From contig CM066310.1 in assembly GCA_033807695.1 (NCBI GenBank), positions 434,001 to 498,000 on the forward strand: a stretch of DNA of 64,000 nucleotides, read 5' to 3'. Shown here one piece after another: positions 58,855 to 64,000 of the stretch (positions within the stretch are counted from its first letter, which is position 1; every line of letters starts with the position of its first letter). The position numbers and the translations under genes were made by a program. The notes beneath the pieces were generated by a model. It did not search any database, was not told the DNA's origin, and worked only from the letters and a program-made list of their open reading frames with translations. This DNA comes from Daedaleopsis sinensis. Its lineage: Eukaryota > Basidiomycota > Agaricomycetes > Polyporales > Polyporaceae.

Positions 58855-61413
58855 ATGACCACCCCTAGCGACGGCCCGTCCACACCCAAACCTTCGAAGT
58901 TCCCGAAATTCAAGCGTCATGGTCATGAGCATGAGCCCGACGTGCCGGTGCCTCGCGCACCGTCCCCGGAGGTAGTGGAGGTGTTAGACGACATTGTACA
59001 TGTGCCGACAATGTGAGTATCACCTCGTTCTCACACCACGGCGATGTACTTACTGGGTTCTCAGCTCAACCACAGATCTCGCCCTCGAGGAAGACGGTCG
59101 CGTTCTATCCGACAGTGGAGAGTCGTCCTCTCCTCAGGAGTCTTCAGCAGGTCCCGAAGAGGATACTTCGCAGCCGCCCCAGTTGAAGGTCAATCGCTTT
59201 GCAGATCCCGAGTCTCGTAAGTGTCATTATTTGTCCACATACACCGGTTGTCTGACGCACCTGCAGTTTCGACACGCAAGTGGTACCAAGCTCTTGTCGC
59301 CTCACGGGCCGGATTCGATCGTATGGTTGTCACTTCACCAAACCGCTTTTGGATCCCGGAGTATCCCAGGGAGACAACAGTAATTGAGACCTTCATGGAT
59401 GGACACTGGGGAAAACATGAGTACTCGTTGCACCCTCAGGATCTCTGTCGGGGTTGGTGGCACCTAGCGTGCATCCCCATGCAACATGCGTCTGGGTCAC
59501 TCGTCCTAGCCGATTTTCTCGACCCCAAGGTCGATTGGGAGCCGCAAGGAGGACTCGGATTTGATGGGCTTGGGTACATCACCCTGGAGCGTCAGGTGGA
59601 CCTTATGGTAGTTGCGAAGGATACTATCAGGGCATGTGAAAAACTCAAAGTCCCGGCCACAGTCCGCAAGTACACACGTTTCCTCTCTACCATTCTTCAA
59701 ACATTCGTCGACCGCATGCGCCATCTCCCTGCAACCCCCACGATAGCCATCTCTGTCGCCGCGCACATCCAACGCCTGACGCTTGAGCTTTTGGGGGTCA
59801 AGAACTATATGCAAATCGTCGTCCCCCGTCTGGAGAGCAATGGTGACTACTCCAATGAAGTGCTCCCGTTCTTGGGGGCGTTCGTCCGCGATGGCAGTGA
59901 TGCAGCCACCCTGACACGCGTGGGTCTCCCGGTCTTCTTTCTGCAGCCATTGACACGCCGCCTCGCGGTATGGGAAGTCGTGGAGGCCGATTCAAGGGCA
60001 TACATCGAGAACACCAGACCTTGCGATCCCCCGATTCTCCACCACCCTCAGGCGTTCGCCGGGGTGGGCAACTTCTCCGGGTCATGGCAGCGCAACATGG
60101 TCCTGGCGGTCTCCAAACACTTGGGTGGTGCTCACCTGTCAACACTCTCATTGGCACAAGTTCCAGACGTCCCAGACCCCCTTCGTCTTCCTGGCGATAC
60201 TGAGCACGGCAAGGAGAAGCGGCAGAGATTGGAGGGACCGGAAGCAGCTGGAAAACACCTCGCGAGAGTGGCGGCCGCCACACCTCAAGTCGCCTCTCCT
60301 TCCCAGAAGAAGGCTCACCGCGGGCGTCGGGGCGGCGGGAAGCGACCGGGCGCCAGCGGTGGCGCCTCCACAATTCCCGATACGTTCGTCGGTTCCCAGG
60401 TGCCGCCTACGGCCCCCGTCCTGCGCCCTGCCGTTCTTCCCGCCCCTCAACCCGCTAAGACCTTTGTGCCTTTGCTTTTCGGCGAGGTGTCGTCGGCATG
60501 GGAGGTAGCATTGAGAGCGGCATCACCCGTCCCAAGGACTGCTAGCGCCTTCTTCTTCTACCCCCCTCCCTTCCTGATGGATACCATATTCGACACCGCA
60601 TCTTTGCAGAGTGTGCCCATCGAGCGTGCTCCCTTTGCCCGCTTTGACGAGAAGGTCAACCGGTACATCCACAACTTTGTCCGCATCCGGCCGTTTCTGC
60701 GCGCTCGCATCTTCGACCCTTCACTGTCTCACGAGCCGTTAAGTATCGCCGATTGGCGGGCCGCGTTGTGGGGGGATTACCGGCCCAAAAATCATCCTAT
60801 CCGACAGCAAGGGTCTGCAGGAGATCGTCGTCGCGCTAAACGACGACAAGAGGGCCACAACGATGTTAGCCGTGTCCTCTCGCGCGTCGCCGAATATTCT
60901 TCATACGATGCGATGATGGTGGCGCCTTATGACGGAGAGCCAGTGGACTACCGCACCGCGTCCACGTCAACCGACCTACGACGCCGCATCCTTTGGGAAT
61001 GCCACGAGATCAATTTCCGAGCGGAAGTGACCGCACTGGACACTCTCCTGGTCCAGTCCCCGTCTTGGTGGGAGGTGCATCGATGGCAACGCGAAGCCGA
61101 TATCACCGCGCTGTGGGGCGTCCCTCAAACTGTTACGAGCGTCGTGCCCAGGGTGGTGGAGGAGGATCGCAAATTCCGCTGGAATTCTGATCCCGCGGAC
61201 CAGTCCTCGAAAGCTACGCTCAAGGCCCTTCTTAGTCTCATCAAGATCTGGCCGCACTGCCCGGATGTTCTGGTTGGAGCTGCGCGACGGGAGTGGGCGG
61301 ACACCGAGTTTGTGGACATTCAGGGTCGGGCGATCGAATTCTACGTACGCACTTTCGTGAAGACTTTCATGCGGCTGCCGACTGCGCCGATTCCGTATCC
61401 TCTGACTGCGTGA
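58855..61413 (+). CDS. Uncharacterised KDZ-neighbour protein, about 800 residues
   Basis: The ATG at 58855 starts MTTPSDGPSTPKPSKFPKF. Exon 1 ends in VHVPT at a GTGAGT donor near 59011. Exon 2 (STTDLALEEDGRVLSD to NRFADPES) ends at a GTAAGT donor near 59218. A long exon 3 runs to the stop at 61413. The N-terminus is disordered and acidic. Exon 3 begins LSTRKWYQALVASRAGFDRMV and PNRFWIPEYPRETTVIET, then continues through DLCRGWWHLACIPMQ and GLGYITLERQVDLMVVA. A basic Ser/Pro linker (HRGRRGGGKRPGASGG near 60320) divides it from a C-terminal helical domain with VHRWQREADITALWGVP. No known catalytic motif is visible. It is divergent from the CxC2 transposase and upstream of the HMG-like gene, so it is probably cargo of the same element; that is inference. 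Confidence 0.65.
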
Positions 61414-61666
61414 GGTTGTGTAACGGGACTTTGTATGTACTATTGTAATCTATTGTACGCGTATCACCAACTCTTTGCATGGTGAGTGAACCAATAACAT
61501 TATTAATGTCACACTAACCCTTTTTTCAGCTTGTCCCCATTGTTCAGTCGTACGACCTAGAGTCAACGAAATTCGCTAAGTCACAACCGCCCAAGAGCTC
61601 GTAAGTCCCCTGTCAGCGCAGGCCTTGTAACCACCCACAGCTCTCTGTCGACCTCGCCCCTTCAAG
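61414..61666. other. Short intergenic region
   Basis: 253 bp between two same-strand genes; it should contain the terminator of the first and the promoter of the second. Confidence 0.4.
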
Positions 61667-63901
61667 ATGCGTCAGAATTGGCAGGCTACCGACTACGAGA
61701 TCGCCTTCATCCGGGAGCAGTTCGACTCGTCTCCCATTCAAACGATCCTCCTCGGTCAAGGTGAAGATGGCTTGGACGCTGCGGCAGACCTGATCTGCCA
61801 GGCCCTCACCGCGAAGTTTGTCACCCCATACCCAGGGGAGAGTCGTGAGTAGTTTCGCAAACGTCAGCGCAATGCCACCCCTGCCCAGAGGGCCAAGGTC
61901 TCTCAACTGCCCCCGGAGTCTCAGGAGGATTGGGAGAAACGAGTGAACGAGCGCATGCCACGGGTGAGTGAGGCAGTCATCGGCGTTGGCACGACACTAG
62001 ATCTGCACTCCAGTATATCGCCAAACGGATCCGAGCGTGGTATCGCCAACGCAAGACGAGCGGTCGGGGTACCTCACAGATGCCTCCCATCCCCAAGTTA
62101 CCTGGCCCCCCAAGGCGTCGCGCTCTGAGTGGCTTCGACATCTTTTCGAGGCGGGCCGCAGAGATCGAGGATGGCTCTCGGGGACCGGACGCAGATACAC
62201 AGGATGGACACGAGGACGACGAGGACGACGAGGACGACGAGGCGATCCCCGAGGGGCGTTTCGACGTTGGCAATCACCGCCATAACGCTCACCTACGCTG
62301 GTCGGCCATGGGGGAGGAAGAGCAGGCCCCGTTCTTGGACCGTGCCCGCGAGCTCAACCTCGCCAACGGCCTGTCGCCTGCATGCGCCCCGAACGATGAT
62401 GCAGTGGGGGAATGGCCTGGTATGACGAAGGTCCCCATGTGAGCGTTCTGCACATCATCATCCATATTTCTGCTCGATGCTCAGCTGTTGTTGCCCCAGA
62501 CTGTCTGAAGATATTGCCGACTGGCTCAACGATGTTATGAAAATCCTCCACACTCGATGCAACTGGGCGGGCACCATCATGGTCGGAGGCCCTGACGAAG
62601 ACGGGGAGACCAAGACGTTCATGTAAGTCAGTTCGTCGCCATTACGTCACTGTGCCAATCAACTCGTGTCGTTCTAGACGCTCCGTGGGACAGAACCGAT
62701 ATGGAGAAGATTTCCAGACCGCTCTCCAGGATCATTGTCGGATCTCGTTCACGGCTTTGGAAAGCTTGCTCGCGTACTGGTTGGAGCTCGGTCGCAAACG
62801 TATGAGCCGCCCGTTTCAGTATAAATACCCTCTCACATGCATTACAGACCCCACAGACTACGACCAGGACTGTGAGCGCAATCGTTTGCTGCAGCTGACC
62901 ATGGAGATGCTCGAGAGCCGGAACATCGTGACGAACAAGGATGAGGACATCTTGGCGCGCCTCAAGGACGCCATCCAACAAGGTGAGTACTGTTGGCGTC
63001 TTCGTAACATCCTCATCATCACCAACCTCCCTGAAGTGACGCCCAAGGCTGCGCCTGCAAATGACGACGCTGTCGGGCAAGGGGACCATTCCCTGGCTCC
63101 TGCATCGGCCGACCACACCATACTCCCCGATTCCGCTGGGTATGCTGAAGATATGGACGTGGACGATGCCTCGGTTCCCGGCACACCCCCGCCCCCCCAC
63201 GGCGATCTCTTGGATGCTCATGCGACCTCGATGGATTTGGATGCTCAGCCGACCTCGATGGATTTGTTGCACGGCGAACAGGTTCCGGGCACGCCACCTG
63301 CCCCCCTCGGGGATCCCTTGCATGCTCAGCTCACCTCGATGGACTTGTCGCACGGCGAGAGGTTTCCGCAGATCGACTCTCACGTTTTGGAAGGCACGTA
63401 CTGCGGTCGTGCTTGACCGCCTGACGTTCGACTAACACAGCCTCGACAGTGATGAGGGCCTTGCAGTTCGTGTCCTACGACCATGGAGCGCCCCTGCCTC
63501 GTCCCTCTGCGAATACTCCCACCGAGGCCGGGGGAGCTGAATTCCCCGACGAGGTCTTCGCTGCGCCTGCTCCGGAGGAAGCAACTCCTTGCGCGGGGCC
63601 TTCCGACCTCAACGTCGCAGTGGCAGGCGGCGAGGCTGCGCCGACCAAGAAGCGCGCGGCGCGCGCGCCATCTACTGCGGGCGTTCCTATGGCTGACGCT
63701 GATGGGGCGGCGACGTACTCGCGCCCTCATCGCGAGTACAAACCGACTGCGAAAATGGCGCAACTTCGGGAGTAAGCTAGCCTCCGCTGTCTATTATTTC
63801 CGTTCTAACTGTTTCCTAGGGAAACTGCCAAAAGAGGCAGGAGGGTATCGGGCAGAGGAGGGTCGGGCGGGCGAGCAGGGCGCTCGGAAGGAGGAGTTTA
63901 G
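61667..63901 (+). CDS. KDZ-neighbour protein with HMG-like segment
   Basis: The ATG at 61667 starts MRQNWQATDYEIAFIREQF and about eight exons join to a stop at 63899-63901. The last exon (EETAKRGRRVSGRGG) is reached through a GTAAGC...CCTAG intron near 63773-63822. The N-terminal part is helical, with a basic stretch YIAKRIRAWYRQRKTSGRG near 62010-62075. Near 62290 RWSAMGEEEQAPFLDRAREL resembles the second and third helices of an HMG box; an acidic DEDDEDDEDDE run precedes it. After 62900 the protein is low complexity, with repeats of DLLDAHATSMDLDAQPTSMD type. The HMG-like segment, though weak, also occurs in the KDZ 1 cargo gene at 9765. A DNA-binding helper role is inference. Confidence 0.62.
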
Positions 63902-64000
63902 AATATACCTGTTATGCGTCCAAAGTTTAGCGTAATTTCTGCGGGGCCAGATCATTCTTCTAATAATCGTCAGATCGTCAAACTAGTTACGCGTGTAGCG
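63902..64000. other. Window edge, nothing recognised
   Basis: About 100 bp follow the stop of the HMG-like gene. No inverted repeat matching the region around 49950 is visible. Confidence 0.4.

Larger units (their letters stand above)
49947..64000. mobile_element. Putative second KDZ element (borders uncertain, right end outside)
   Basis: The transposase at 53060-57015 and the two plus-strand genes to its right resemble the gene set of KDZ 1. I suggest a left border near the quasi-palindrome at 49973, by analogy with KDZ 1. No matching inverted repeat was found before the right window edge, so the extent is a guess and only the transposase is certain. Confidence 0.3.

Noticed and set aside
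1..64000. CRISPR arrays, bacterial operons or phage genes
   Set aside because: None seen; the sequence is clearly fungal, with spliced genes throughout.

Overview
The window looks like a chromosome segment of an Agaricomycete fungus, most likely a wood-decay polypore. The placement is inferred from three things: genes broken by 50-60 bp introns with GT(A/G)NGT donors and CTAAC-type branch sites, G/C-rich third codon positions, and KDZ transposons with CxC cysteine clusters plus the expanded uncharacterised families typical of that class. It splits into a conserved part and an accessory part.

Conserved parts. 1-8.7 kb holds a left-truncated protein with five zinc-knuckle pairs, a SHP1/p47-type SEP-UBX cofactor of Cdc48, a PIN-domain protein, prefoldin subunit 5 and a tRNA-Thr(CGT). 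19.3-24.6 kb holds a cysteine-rich single-pass membrane protein and an MFS sugar transporter.

Accessory parts. (1) 8,791-18,461 is a complete KDZ DNA transposon of 9,671 bp with 698-bp terminal inverted repeats (TIRs) and an 8-bp target duplication. It carries three minus-strand genes: a CxC1-type KDZ transposase with an apparent DDE triad, a protein with an RNase H1 N-terminal (viroplasmin-like) domain, and an HMG-like Ala-rich protein. It sits 126 bp past the tRNA gene. (2) 25.4-33.4 kb is a Helitron gene of about 2,660 codons: HUH/Y2 Rep nuclease, PIF1-family helicase and a C-terminal ubiquitin-protease-like domain. (3) 33.8-49.3 kb holds uncharacterised proteins around a gene whose core looks like a TET/JBP-type 2OG-Fe(II) dioxygenase. 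(4) 53.1-63.9 kb holds a second KDZ transposase of the CxC2 type with its own D-D-E residues, followed by two divergent genes, one with an HMG-like segment. This is probably part of a second large KDZ element whose right end lies outside the window.

How it fits together. KDZ transposons and TET/JBP dioxygenases are known to have expanded together in basidiomycetes. Here two KDZ clades, a Helitron and a TET/JBP-like gene lie within about 55 kb, which suggests a transposon-rich island where mobile elements and DNA-modification genes co-occur. The least described parts are the viroplasmin-domain cargo of KDZ 1, the deubiquitinase-like tail of the Helitron and the roughly 960-codon C-terminal extension of the dioxygenase-like gene. 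Exon joins were read by eye and are approximate unless positions are given.
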